Shown: positions 1-6,117 of the stretch, one piece after another
Numbering within the stretch: position 1 is the stretch's first letter
How the letters are laid out: each line of letters begins with the position of its first letter
From: an uncultured Bacillota bacterium
Lineage (GTDB): Bacteria; Bacillota; Clostridia; Oscillospirales; Oscillospiraceae
Assembly: GCA_947383275.1 (NCBI GenBank)
Contig: CANDCW010000113.1
Coordinates: forward strand, 1-6,398
Length of the DNA stretch: 6,398 nucleotides
Direction: 5' to 3'
Notes under the pieces: model-generated
The model's input: only the letters and a program-made list of their open reading frames with translations
What the model was told of the DNA's origin: nothing
Database searches by the model: none
Made by a program: the position numbers and the translations under genes

Positions 1-2729
1 CTGTCGTACTTTTCCACAATAATTCCATTCAGCGGCTCATTCTGGAAGGTCAGGGTCTTGCTCTCGCCGCCGTGGATAATAACGCGCTGGGTGGTGGGTT
101 CTTTCATCTGAAAGCCGGGGGCGGGGGCCACCTCGGTCACGGTGTACTCGCCGGGATACATCTTCTTGCCCTGCTCATGCACCTTGATCTGACCGTTGGC
201 GTCGGTGAAAATATACCCGTAGTCAATGGAGCCGGGAGCGTCCGCCGCCTCGCCGTTGCTGGTGTAGGTGACGTGGAACTTGGCCCCCTCAATAGGAGCG
301 CCCGCCACGCTGTCCTCCTTAAAAATGGTCAGCTCCGGGGCCTTGTGGTTGCGGAAAACCAGCGTCTTTTCATCGCCTGGGTGCAAGGAAATTGTCTGCA
401 CACGGTCTTTATCCTTATCCGGCAGATAATAGGGCGCGGGTACAGATTTCTCCGTCACCTCATATGTGCCGGGGGCAACCCGCAGGGTAGCCTTGCCGTC
501 CTCGCCGGTAGTCCAATCGTCCTGATAGTCCCCGTTGATAGCTTTTACGGTGAACACAGTGCCGGGGACAGGCTTACCACTGTCAGCGTCAACCTTGGAG
601 ATCGTCAGCTCCGGCTTTTTAAGATTCTCAAAAATGACTTCCTTCTCATCGCCGCCATTCAAGCTGATGGTCTGGGTTGGCTCATCACTGATACAGTACG
701 GCTCCGGGACAGACTTCTCCGTTACGCGATAACTGCCGGGAGCAACCCGCAGCTCCACGGAGCCGCTGGCCTCGGTGGTAACTTCGTGGCGGTAATCGCC
801 GTCAATGGCTTCCAGCAGAAACACCGTACCGGGGATGGGATTGCCCGTACCCTTTTCAATTTTGGTAATTTTCAAAAGCGGCTGTTTGAAATTATCAAAA
901 ATCAGCTCCTTATTGTCACCAGCCTCCAGCCAAATGGTCTGCGTGGGTTCATCCCCCACCACATAGGGGGCGGGAACGGACTTCTCAACCACTTCATAGC
1001 TGTCCACGGGGATATTGGAAAGGACGGCCCTGCCGTCTGCGCCGGTAGTCACATCGTTGTGGTAGCCGTAGTGGATGCCCTTGATCTCAAAATGGGTATT
1101 GGGGATCACATCTCCAGTCTGCGCGTCCCGTTTCAGAATCGTCAGGTTGGGGAGCCGCTTGTCGGAGGCTGTCACGGTGACGGTGCCGCCGCCGTTGATA
1201 GTGGCCTGATCCACATGGGCGATGACCGGCTCTGTGAGGGTGGCGTAGGGAGCCGGGGCACTCACCTCCACAAAAGCGTACATTCCCTCGGTCACATCGG
1301 TGACGGTAATGGAGCCGTCCGCTTTGGTGGCCTCCGTGCCGACAATCTGGCCGTCCTTGATGATGTTGAACACCGCGCCGGGGAGGGGATTGTCGCTGTC
1401 ATCCAGTTTGATAAGTTTTACCTTTACCTTGGCGTCATTTTCAAACACCAGGGCAATGTCGCTCTTGCCGTCCCAGCGGAAGGACTGCTTAGTCTTATTC
1501 ACATCGGGGCTTTTGGTGTAGCCCTCCGGGGGTGTCACTTCCTCGGCGGTGTAGCTGCCAATGGGCATATCCTTCCAGGGAACGTCGGTCAGATAGCCGC
1601 CCTCGCCGGTGATGAAGGTTCCAGTAAAATCATTGTCCACGCCCTCAATTTTAATGACCGCCCCGGCGAGGCCCTTGGTGGGGTCATCCGCGTCCACCTT
1701 GCGGATACTGCCCTCGCCGGTGATTTCGGGGCTGTCGGCAAAGGTGACGGTTACGGTGTTATTGCCATTGCTGGGCAGGACCACATACTGCGGGCCAGCG
1801 TTGTCGATCTCATAGCCCTCCGGGGCCTCCAATTCAGTCACGGCGTAAGTGCCCGCTTCCAGGGCGGACAAGGTATAGGTTCCGCCGCTACCCGTTACGA
1901 TCTCCTTGGAGTAGGTGCCGTTTTCAGAAGTCACCTTAAATCTCGCTCCGGGCAGGCCCTTGTTGGGATTGGTGCTGTCTACCTTCTTGACAGTGAGATC
2001 ATACTTCTCACGGGTGATATTCAGTTCCCCAATCATAATGGCCTGTACGTCGCTGGCCGGATGATAGTTAGAGCCGGGGCCAGTGTAAGCGTACTCATAG
2101 ACGGCGCAATCGCCCCATACGCCCTGCGCCCCCAGGTCGAGGATATACTGGGCGCGGTCACGGAACGATCTGCCGTCCATCGTATCGTCAATGCTGGTAT
2201 AGCTGGTATGCTCCAGATTGTTATAGACGTACAGCAGTTCCTCGGCGCAAGCGGTCACGGGGTCTGCCAGCAGACCGGCCTTGTAGCGCCAGACAATCGC
2301 CTGCACCCAGGCGTTCATCGTCCATGTGTAGTCGCTGTCCCACACATCATCCACGTTCAGGGCGTGGGCTTGATCGGTAAATACGCCGGTAGAGTGGGCG
2401 TAGAAAAAGGCCATCATGGTCTTGACGGTGGGATCGGAAATGGACTGGGGATTACCCCACGTGTGGCCCTCCAGGGACCAGCCCATGCCCTTGCCTTTCT
2501 CGGCGCAGAAGCCCATGGTACTCTTTCCATTAAGCCCAAAGTGCATCTGGTGGAGATGGCAGGTGCCCAGAGCCGGGGATTCATATTTGACCCCGTTATG
2601 AGTACAGTCGTCCATCTTGATGGAGCTGGGGCTTGCCGCCAGCGCCGTGGCAGGCAGCAAGCCCAAGATACACACCAGCACCAACAGCATAGCCGTTATG
2701 CGGGTGAGGGAGAATCGGATTTTTTTCAT
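1..2729 (-). CDS. Large surface adhesin: thioester domain plus CnaB/SpaA repeats (3' end cut by window)
   Basis: Reading the minus strand from ATG at 2729 gives 909 uninterrupted codons, with no stop before the window edge. Residues 1-32 are a signal peptide (MKKIRF, hydrophobic core, ATALAA). Residues 33-235 resemble a thioester (TQXA) domain: Cys75 in GFCAEK and Gln143 in WVQAIVW are the expected Cys-Gln pair. At least seven CnaB/SpaA-like domains follow (about 243-333, 338-432, 434-525, 527-614, 617-703, 706-795, 798-898), and an eighth begins at 900. Each shows a Lys near its first strand, a Glu in a V-T-E-x-x-x-P motif, and usually a closing F-x-N; these are the known isopeptide residues. 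The family covalently tethers Gram-positive cells to targets on a rigid stalk. A C-terminal sorting signal is expected outside the window. An AAAGGAG site lies 11 bases before the ATG. The product family is firm; the ligand is unknown. Confidence 0.93.
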   Translation of the reverse strand, partial: MKKIRFSLTRITAMLLVLVCILGLLPATALAASPSSIKMDDCTHNGVKYESPALGTCHLHQMHFGLNGKSTMGFCAEKGKGMGWSLEGHTWGNPQSISDPTVKTMMAFFYAHSTGVFTDQAHALNVDDVWDSDYTWTMNAWVQAIVWRYKAGLLADPVTACAEELLYVYNNLEHTSYTSIDDTMDGRSFRDRAQYILDLGAQGVWGDCAVYEYAYTGPGSNYHPASDVQAIMIGELNITREKYDLTVKKVDSTNPNKGLPGARFKVTSENGTYSKEIVTGSGGTYTLSALEAGTYAVTELEAPEGYEIDNAGPQYVVLPSNGNNTVTVTFADSPEITGEGSIRKVDADDPTKGLAGAVIKIEGVDNDFTGTFITGEGGYLTDVPWKDMPIGSYTAEEVTPPEGYTKSPDVNKTKQSFRWDGKSDIALVFENDAKVKVKLIKLDDSDNPLPGAVFNIIKDGQIVGTEATKADGSITVTDVTEGMYAFVEVSAPAPYATLTEPVIAHVDQATINGGGTVTVTASDKRLPNLTILKRDAQTGDVIPNTHFEIKGIHYGYHNDVTTGADGRAVLSNIPVDSYEVVEKSVPAPYVVGDEPTQTIWLEAGDNKELIFDNFKQPLLKITKIEKGTGNPIPGTVFLLEAIDGDYRHEVTTEASGSVELRVAPGSYRVTEKSVPEPYCISDEPTQTISLNGGDEKEVIFENLKKPELTISKVDADSGKPVPGTVFTVKAINGDYQDDWTTGEDGKATLRVAPGTYEVTEKSVPAPYYLPDKDKDRVQTISLHPGDEKTLVFRNHKAPELTIFKEDSVAGAPIEGAKFHVTYTSNGEAADAPGSIDYGYIFTDANGQIKVHEQGKKMYPGEYTVTEVAPAPGFQMKEPTTQRVIIHGGESKTLTFQNEPLNGIIVEKYD
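36..2003 (-). repeat. Array of seven CnaB/SpaA-like domains in the large adhesin
   Basis: The catalytic-type Glu recurs at residues 299, 397, 488, 582, 671, 760 and 866. The isopeptide Lys candidates are 249, 344, 441, 533, 623, 712 and 804. The closing Asn/Asp is at 332 (Asp), 431, 523 (Asp), 613, 702, 794 and 897. Domains 4 to 6 (DNA about 345-1151) have an exact 89-residue period and share the motif EKSVP-x-PY and a QTI strand, so they look like recent tandem duplications. The 11-base string gcaacccgcag occurs at 475-485 and 742-752, 267 bases apart. Domains 1, 2, 3 and 7 are more diverged and spaced 91-106 residues apart. Confidence 0.85.
2025..2633 (-). other. Thioester (TQXA-type) adhesin domain, residues about 33-235 of the large adhesin
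   Basis: Cys75 (GFCAEK) and Gln143 (AWVQAIVWRY) match the Cys and Gln that form an internal thioester in this family; the V-Q-A-I-V-W stretch corresponds to the usual TQxAIW signature with Val in place of Thr. The position directly after the signal peptide, at the tip of a CnaB stalk, is the normal place for this domain. Four more cysteines (42, 57, 161, 208) are present and could form disulfides. The domain limits are estimates by eye. Confidence 0.78.
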
Positions 2730-2740
2730 ATGTTAAAAAA

Positions 2741-2747
2741 CTCCTTT
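2741..2747 (-). promoter_or_regulatory. Ribosome binding site of the large adhesin
   Basis: The minus strand reads AAAGGAG here, 11 bases before ATG at 2729. The spacing is slightly long but usable, and the following residues form a clean signal peptide, which fixes the start. Confidence 0.7.
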
Positions 2748-2761
2748 CCATTTTGCGGTAT

Positions 2762-2798
2762 AAGAAAAGGCCCTTCAGCATGGGGCTGAAAGACCTTT
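2762..2798 (-). terminator. Rho-independent terminator after the CAP-protein gene
   Basis: On the minus strand a 14-bp stem (12 Watson-Crick pairs and two G-U pairs in RNA; arms 2785-2798 and 2766-2779) encloses a five-base loop and is followed by a TTTTCTT tract. It begins 17 bases after the CAP-protein stop codon and ends only 32 bases before the adhesin start codon. Confidence 0.85.
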
Positions 2799-2814
2799 CC
2801 ATATCCGTATTCAG

Positions 2815-3768
2815 TTATTCGTAGGGATTGTGGGTGTTCGGTCTGCCAACGATCATATAACAGTAGGTTGCGCCGCCGCTTTCAGTCACACCCACGCCAA
2901 TACCGTCACAGTCTGGCTTTATCATGGTTTCAAAGTGTCCTGAAGAATTAAGCCAGTTTTCGTGGGCGTGTTGGGCTGCATCCTCTGCGGCAACACCAGT
3001 GAATACCGTCAGGTTTATGCCAAAACCGTAAGGATAGCCGCTGTCAATCACGGCTTCGCATTCCTCCTGGGTGTGGTGCCAGGAATACCGCTGATCCGAG
3101 AGGGCTTGTGCGGCGTCCATCAGGGCCTCGTTGACTGGCAGCTCCGCCACGCCGTTGGCCTTGCGGGTCTGATTGATAAGCTGAATCAATTCCTGGCGAA
3201 TCTCCATGTTGTCCGCCAGGGCGGAGCTGGTTTCACCGGCAGGAGAGGATGGACCGTCCGCTTCCACGGTAATTGTCACGCTCCCTGTCCGCCCGTCCGG
3301 GGCGGTCACGGTGATGGTGGCCTTACCAGGAGCCTGCGTCTTGGCCGTCCAGTAGCCCAGCACATTTTCTACACGCACAATGGCGGGGTCGCTGGAGACT
3401 GCGGTACAGCCCGGTTCCGAAACGATCAGGCCGCTCCCTTCCCCCGCTTTCAAGGTGGTCCCCTTGTAGCTGCTCACCCGAATGGAATCCGTCTGTGCCG
3501 GGGCTGTGCCGGTGTATGGCGCGTCGCTGTCAATCTGAACGCCGTCCTGCCAGTATACGTTGAAGCCCACCGCCTGTCCAATGTCCCGCAGCTTCACATA
3601 ATTGTTGCCGCCAATGCTGTATGCGGTCATCTGAACCTGCTGGCCGTCCACGTAGATGGGCTGGACAGATAATTCCGCTATGACCCCTGCGGCATAGGCG
3701 GTCCCACCGCCGAACAGCACCGCTCCAACCAGCATACCCATTACGAAAGTGAAATACCTGTTTTTCAT
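2815..3768 (-). CDS. Secreted CAP/SCP-domain protein with an N-terminal stalk-like segment and Ig-like domain
   Basis: The protein has 317 residues. Residues 1-27 are a signal peptide ending TAYA-AG. Residues about 35-80 (IYVDGQQV, NNYVKLRDIGQAVG) resemble the N-terminal repeat of copper-amine-oxidase-type surface proteins, often found in secreted Clostridia proteins. Residues about 93-169 look like a bacterial Ig-like (BIG2) fold (SSDPAIVRVEN, APGKATITVTA). Residues about 188-310 are a CAP (SCP/PR1-like) domain, with His232-Thr233, W272-LNSSG-H278 and the GIGVGV strand. The usual GEN motif reads GIN (Ile251), so one of the four conserved cavity residues is missing. There is no sorting signal or C-terminal membrane segment, so release or non-covalent wall binding is likely. 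GGAGG sits 7 bases before the ATG, and the gene has its own strong promoter. The biochemical function of bacterial CAP domains is mostly unknown. Confidence 0.9.
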   Translation of the reverse strand: MKNRYFTFVMGMLVGAVLFGGGTAYAAGVIAELSVQPIYVDGQQVQMTAYSIGGNNYVKLRDIGQAVGFNVYWQDGVQIDSDAPYTGTAPAQTDSIRVSSYKGTTLKAGEGSGLIVSEPGCTAVSSDPAIVRVENVLGYWTAKTQAPGKATITVTAPDGRTGSVTITVEADGPSSPAGETSSALADNMEIRQELIQLINQTRKANGVAELPVNEALMDAAQALSDQRYSWHHTQEECEAVIDSGYPYGFGINLTVFTGVAAEDAAQHAHENWLNSSGHFETMIKPDCDGIGVGVTESGGATYCYMIVGRPNTHNPYE

Positions 3769-3798
3769 TTTGACGCCTCCATTTCTGTCTATCCGGGA

Positions 3799-3814
3799 GT
3801 TAGCTGCATCTAAC
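3799..3814 (-). promoter_or_regulatory. Near-palindrome at the predicted transcription start, possible operator
   Basis: The minus strand reads GTTAGATGCAGCTAAC, a 16-base dyad in which seven of the eight symmetric base pairs match. It starts about where transcription from the adjacent promoter should begin, a usual place for a repressor site. It could equally be a small 5' hairpin in the transcript (5-bp stem, 6-base loop). No regulator gene is visible in the window. Confidence 0.4.
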
Positions 3815-3821
3815 CAAGTAT

Positions 3822-3850
3822 ATCATAGCAGAAATGGAAATATTTGTCAA
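3822..3850 (-). promoter_or_regulatory. SigA-type promoter of the CAP-protein gene
   Basis: The minus strand has a perfect -35 box TTGACA (3845-3850), a 17-base spacer, and a -10 box TATGAT (3822-3827) preceded by TGC, which makes an extended -10. The transcription start is expected near 3815, leaving a leader of about 47 bases before the ATG. This is a near-consensus promoter and should be strong unless repressed. Confidence 0.9.
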
Positions 3851-3859
3851 GCGGTTTTG

Positions 3860-3882
3860 CGAAAGTTTTTCCTTAACTTTCG
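3860..3882 (-). other. Inverted repeat at the end of the sortase gene
   Basis: Perfect 8-base arms CGAAAGTT and AACTTTCG enclose a 7-base loop. The hairpin includes the sortase stop codon. It has no T tract on the minus strand, so it is at best a weak terminator; it could protect the 3' end of the transcript or separate the upstream operon from the next promoter. Confidence 0.4.
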
Positions 3883-4694
3883 ATGCCTTTCACGCACCAG
3901 CGGTATTCCCGCTCATTCCTCACACAAGTATAGAGGGTGATCTGGTTGTCGCTGGTGGAGGCGGTGCCGCTGTTGTCCGTCTCGCTGACCTTCTCCACGC
4001 TGGTGACAGAGTAGGTGCGGGTCCCCTCCTTGGTGGTGAGGGTGATGCTGTCCCCGATGCTCAGCGTATGGATTTTCCCGAAATAGGAGTTGGTGCCCCG
4101 GTTGTGAGCGGCCAGACAGACGTTGCCATTCCAAATGCTGGTGTCGGTGAAATGGCCCACGCCCTTGGTCAACGCCGCGCTGTCCGTTCCCTGGACGATC
4201 TTGGCGGTAAGGCCAATAGCGGGAATATGCAGACTGCCCAGGGTTCCGTCCGTATAGTAGCTGTCCTGGGTCACATCCGTATAGCCAACGCCGCCGCTCC
4301 CCGTCCAGGTGCTGGTGGAAAAGCTGTGATCGGGGAGGTTGGGCAGAGCGGAGCCGTCCACGCTGGGCAGGGTGGTGTAGTCCACATTCCCCAAGCTGTT
4401 GACCAGCCCGCCGTCCATGCCGCCGGGGGCAAGGTTGGGGGTCAGGTACTCGCCGGAGTTGGGGAGGTAGCTGGTGGGCGTTCCGAAACCGGGCGGCATC
4501 CGGGCGGCGGTCTTGCTCCGGTTCGTGTTCTGATCTTCTTCCTCCCGGTGAATGACCTCCTGGGAGGTGGGCTTGCCGAACAGATAATCGTCCGCTCCAT
4601 CAAAGTCGTACTCCAGGGCGCTGGCCGGGGAGACGAACAATGTCACCAGCAGAGACGAAATAAGCAGGGCCTTCAAATAGGTTCGCAGCTTCAA
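3873..4694 (-). CDS. Sortase, class D-like, with signal anchor and long N-terminal segment
   Basis: From the TTG at 4694 the protein has 273 residues. Residues 1-26 (KLRTY, hydrophobic run, SPASA) are a signal peptide or membrane anchor. A low-complexity Gly/Pro/Thr/Ser-rich segment follows to about residue 150. The sortase fold starts at LGSLHIPAIGL (153-162). The catalytic set is visible: His197 in LAAHNRG, Cys257 in TLYTC, and Arg265 in REYRW. It should cleave a C-terminal sorting signal and attach the protein covalently to the wall or another subunit. The TTG start is chosen because it overlaps the previous stop as TTGA, has AAAGGAG 9 bases upstream, and puts the basic residues directly before the hydrophobic core. 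A GTG at 4733 would add 13 highly charged residues and lacks a ribosome site. Its substrate may be the protein encoded just upstream or the large adhesin. The class assignment is less sure than the family. Confidence 0.9.
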   Translation of the reverse strand: MKLRTYLKALLISSLLVTLFVSPASALEYDFDGADDYLFGKPTSQEVIHREEEDQNTNRSKTAARMPPGFGTPTSYLPNSGEYLTPNLAPGGMDGGLVNSLGNVDYTTLPSVDGSALPNLPDHSFSTSTWTGSGGVGYTDVTQDSYYTDGTLGSLHIPAIGLTAKIVQGTDSAALTKGVGHFTDTSIWNGNVCLAAHNRGTNSYFGKIHTLSIGDSITLTTKEGTRTYSVTSVEKVSETDNSGTASTSDNQITLYTCVRNEREYRWCVKGIES

Positions 4695-5650
4695 GTGTCT
4701 GATCTCCTTTCTCTCATTTTCATCACGCTCCACCCGCCAGCGGCCAAAAGTGCGGCAATGCCGCCTGCACAGCCGAGTACGGAGAGCATTGTAGAGGGTG
4801 CGGGGCCGCTCTGGGGCGCAGGGGGCATCTCCTGAGACGTATCCGCCCCGGTCAGGCCGCTGTCCTGGGGCGCGTTGGTTTTCGTATCGTGATAGGGCAC
4901 ATCCGTACAGCCGAAGATGGCGGTATAGGTCACGATCTCGCAGTTGGTTTTGGCAACCTCGCCGGTGTAGTCCGCTGTGACGGTGTAGCCGGTGGCATAG
5001 CGGCTGGTGACGGAGCCGGTATAGCTGGCGGTGGCGGTATAGCGCACCACCACATCCTCACCCTCCATATTCGTGGAATCGGACCACTTCACATCCGCCA
5101 GCGTCAGCGTCCTGCCGCCCTCTGTCACCGTCTTGGGAACCAGGGACAGGTCCGCGTCGGACAGGTTGGGATAGGTCCGGCTGGCGGAGAGGTTCCGGGT
5201 GGAGGTCTTGTAGCCCTTGACCTCCGCCTGGACGCTGTTGTAGTCCAGTTTCAGCACTCCGGCATAGCCGTCCTCCGTCTCTGCCTCGATCTCCGGGGCA
5301 AGCTGCTTCAAAATCTCCCCCAGATCGCCGGTGGCGCTGTCCGTGGTGACGGTCTTGGTCAGGGGCTGGGTATCCACGCCGATCTCATCCTTCCGGGTCA
5401 TTTCCATCAGGTGGAAGGTTCTGCCGTATTCCTCAAAATCCTCTGTGGGAATACCGGCGGGATCGTCTGAACGGGAAAGCTGGTAGACCTTGCGGATGCG
5501 GGGCTGGTCAAAGTCCCCGGCGGTGTAGGATTCCACTTCCACCGGATAGTAGCAGGCGGCGGAGCGGTCCGCAGCCAGGGCGGGGGGCGAGGCCGCGCAC
5601 AGAAGCAGCGCGGCAGTACACAGCAACGTGACGATTCGCTGTATTTTCAT
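4691..5650 (-). CDS. Membrane-anchored surface protein, co-translated with the sortase
   Basis: The protein has 319 residues and I do not recognise a named family. Residues 1-26 are a signal peptide ending PPALA-A. Residues about 27-265 are an extracellular region with many Thr and Tyr, including repeated Y-T strands (RYTATASYTG, GYTVTADYTG) that suggest a beta-rich fold. Residues 268-286 form a Pro/Ser linker. Residues about 288-309 are a hydrophobic membrane segment followed by the basic tail KMRERRSDT, which is the layout of a wall-sorted protein. No LPXTG is present; the only similar string is APSTM (284-288) just before the membrane segment. The start is ATG at 5650, with AAAGGAG 10 bases upstream. 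Its stop overlaps the sortase start, so it is a good candidate substrate or partner of that sortase. It could instead simply stay membrane-bound. Confidence 0.85.
   Translation of the reverse strand: MKIQRIVTLLCTAALLLCAASPPALAADRSAACYYPVEVESYTAGDFDQPRIRKVYQLSRSDDPAGIPTEDFEEYGRTFHLMEMTRKDEIGVDTQPLTKTVTTDSATGDLGEILKQLAPEIEAETEDGYAGVLKLDYNSVQAEVKGYKTSTRNLSASRTYPNLSDADLSLVPKTVTEGGRTLTLADVKWSDSTNMEGEDVVVRYTATASYTGSVTSRYATGYTVTADYTGEVAKTNCEIVTYTAIFGCTDVPYHDTKTNAPQDSGLTGADTSQEMPPAPQSGPAPSTMLSVLGCAGGIAALLAAGGWSVMKMRERRSDT
4704..4710 (-). promoter_or_regulatory. Ribosome binding site that decides the TTG start of the sortase
   Basis: The minus strand reads AAAGGAG, 9 bases before TTG at 4694 and inside the last codons of the upstream gene. 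Together with the TTGA stop-start overlap it suggests translational coupling of the two proteins. Confidence 0.75.
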
Positions 5651-5745
5651 AACGATCAGTCTCCTTTCTGAATTTTGTGTGATTGCAGTTTGAGCCGCTA
5701 TGTACTAAGGCGGGACCCGCAGGCGGCGGAGCAGGTGGCGGTGGG
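5651..5745 (-). other. Gap between DUF3846 and surface-protein genes
   Basis: This 95-base stretch contains a GC-rich part with the perfect 11-base palindrome gcgggacccgc (5710-5720) and then an AT-rich stretch before the ribosome site. I see no convincing -35/-10 pair and no T tract, so read-through from the upstream genes is the simplest reading. Confidence 0.5.
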
Positions 5746-6087
5746 TCAATCCTTATCCCCTCCCTCCGGGCCGGACGTGGCGAAGTAGGCTTCAAATTCC
5801 CGCTGCTGGGCAGGGGTCAGGGAGGTAAAGTGTTCCCCCTCAAAGCCGCACAGCAGGAACGTCCCGGCGATGAAGTCCCCGCTGTCCGTGGGATTCTCCC
5901 GGTTGGGCATGAGTTTCATGTTCTTGCCCTCACCGTTGCAGATCAGCATGACCCGCTGGGGCAGATAGCACCCGGCCTCAATGGGACCGCCCACGATCTG
6001 CTGAAAGGCTTCCAGCGTGTCCTCCACCTTGGCGGGGCGGGGAGCCTCGCCGGGTTCTACCACCAGAATGTCGATTTTGTTTGCCAT
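5746..6087 (-). CDS. DUF3846 family protein
   Basis: The protein has 113 residues, is small, acidic and has no signal peptide, so it is cytoplasmic. Features typical of DUF3846 are visible: VVEPGEAP (9-16), TLEAFQQIVGGPIEAG (24-39), LICNGEGK (48-55), PNR (61-63) and DFIAGTFLLCG (71-81), then a Phe-rich tail ending in an acidic tip. The family is common in conjugative elements and phages of Clostridia, and its molecular function is unknown. AAGGAGG lies 9 bases before the ATG. The gene follows the replication-initiator stop by 30 bases, so the two are probably co-transcribed. This neighbour pair is the best sign that the window belongs to a mobile element. Confidence 0.85.
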   Translation of the reverse strand: MANKIDILVVEPGEAPRPAKVEDTLEAFQQIVGGPIEAGCYLPQRVMLICNGEGKNMKLMPNRENPTDSGDFIAGTFLLCGFEGEHFTSLTPAQQREFEAYFATSGPEGGDKD

Positions 6088-6117
6088 ACAGAAAATCCTC
6101 CTTCGTCTGTCCGGTTG

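Noticed and set aside
2730..2765. TTATAC as a -10 box for the adhesin
   Set aside because: No -35 box at a suitable distance, and the transcript would begin almost inside the ribosome site.
72..2789. Plus-strand open frame of 905 codons
   Set aside because: It is the exact codon-register complement of the adhesin. Its translation is low-complexity Gly/Val/Ala-rich with no recognisable domain, and it runs through the terminator.
2596..2802. Minus-strand frame of 68 codons over the adhesin start
   Set aside because: It begins in the terminator stem, has no ribosome site, and is out of frame with the well-supported adhesin signal peptide.
2962..3672. Plus-strand open frame of 236 codons
   Set aside because: Codon-register antisense of the CAP-protein gene; no domain or ribosome site.
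3749..3940. Plus-strand frame of 63 codons across the promoter gap
   Set aside because: No ribosome site, and it overlaps the minus-strand promoter and two gene ends.
4695..4733. Longer sortase starting at GTG 4733
   Set aside because: It would add 13 charged residues before the signal anchor, without a ribosome site. The TTG at 4694 has AAAGGAG and the TTGA overlap.
3834..4835. Plus-strand open frame of 333 codons
   Set aside because: Codon-register antisense of the sortase gene that continues over the end of the next gene; it starts inside the promoter of the CAP gene.
4889..5470. Plus-strand open frame of 193 codons
   Set aside because: Codon-register antisense of the surface-protein gene with a Gly/Ile/Val-rich artefact translation.
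5579..5600. Possible lipobox in the surface-protein signal peptide
   Set aside because: The residues before Cys18 are LLL, which does not fit the small-residue requirement of a lipobox, and a normal cleavage site follows at PPALA.
5710..5720. GC palindrome as a terminator
   Set aside because: The hairpin would have a very short stem and no T tract follows on the minus strand.
5508..5795. Minus-strand frame of 95 codons with a Pro-rich start
   Set aside because: It straddles the gap and overlaps two better genes in another frame. The proline run reflects GC-rich intergenic DNA, and I found no sign of a frameshifted DUF3846 tail.
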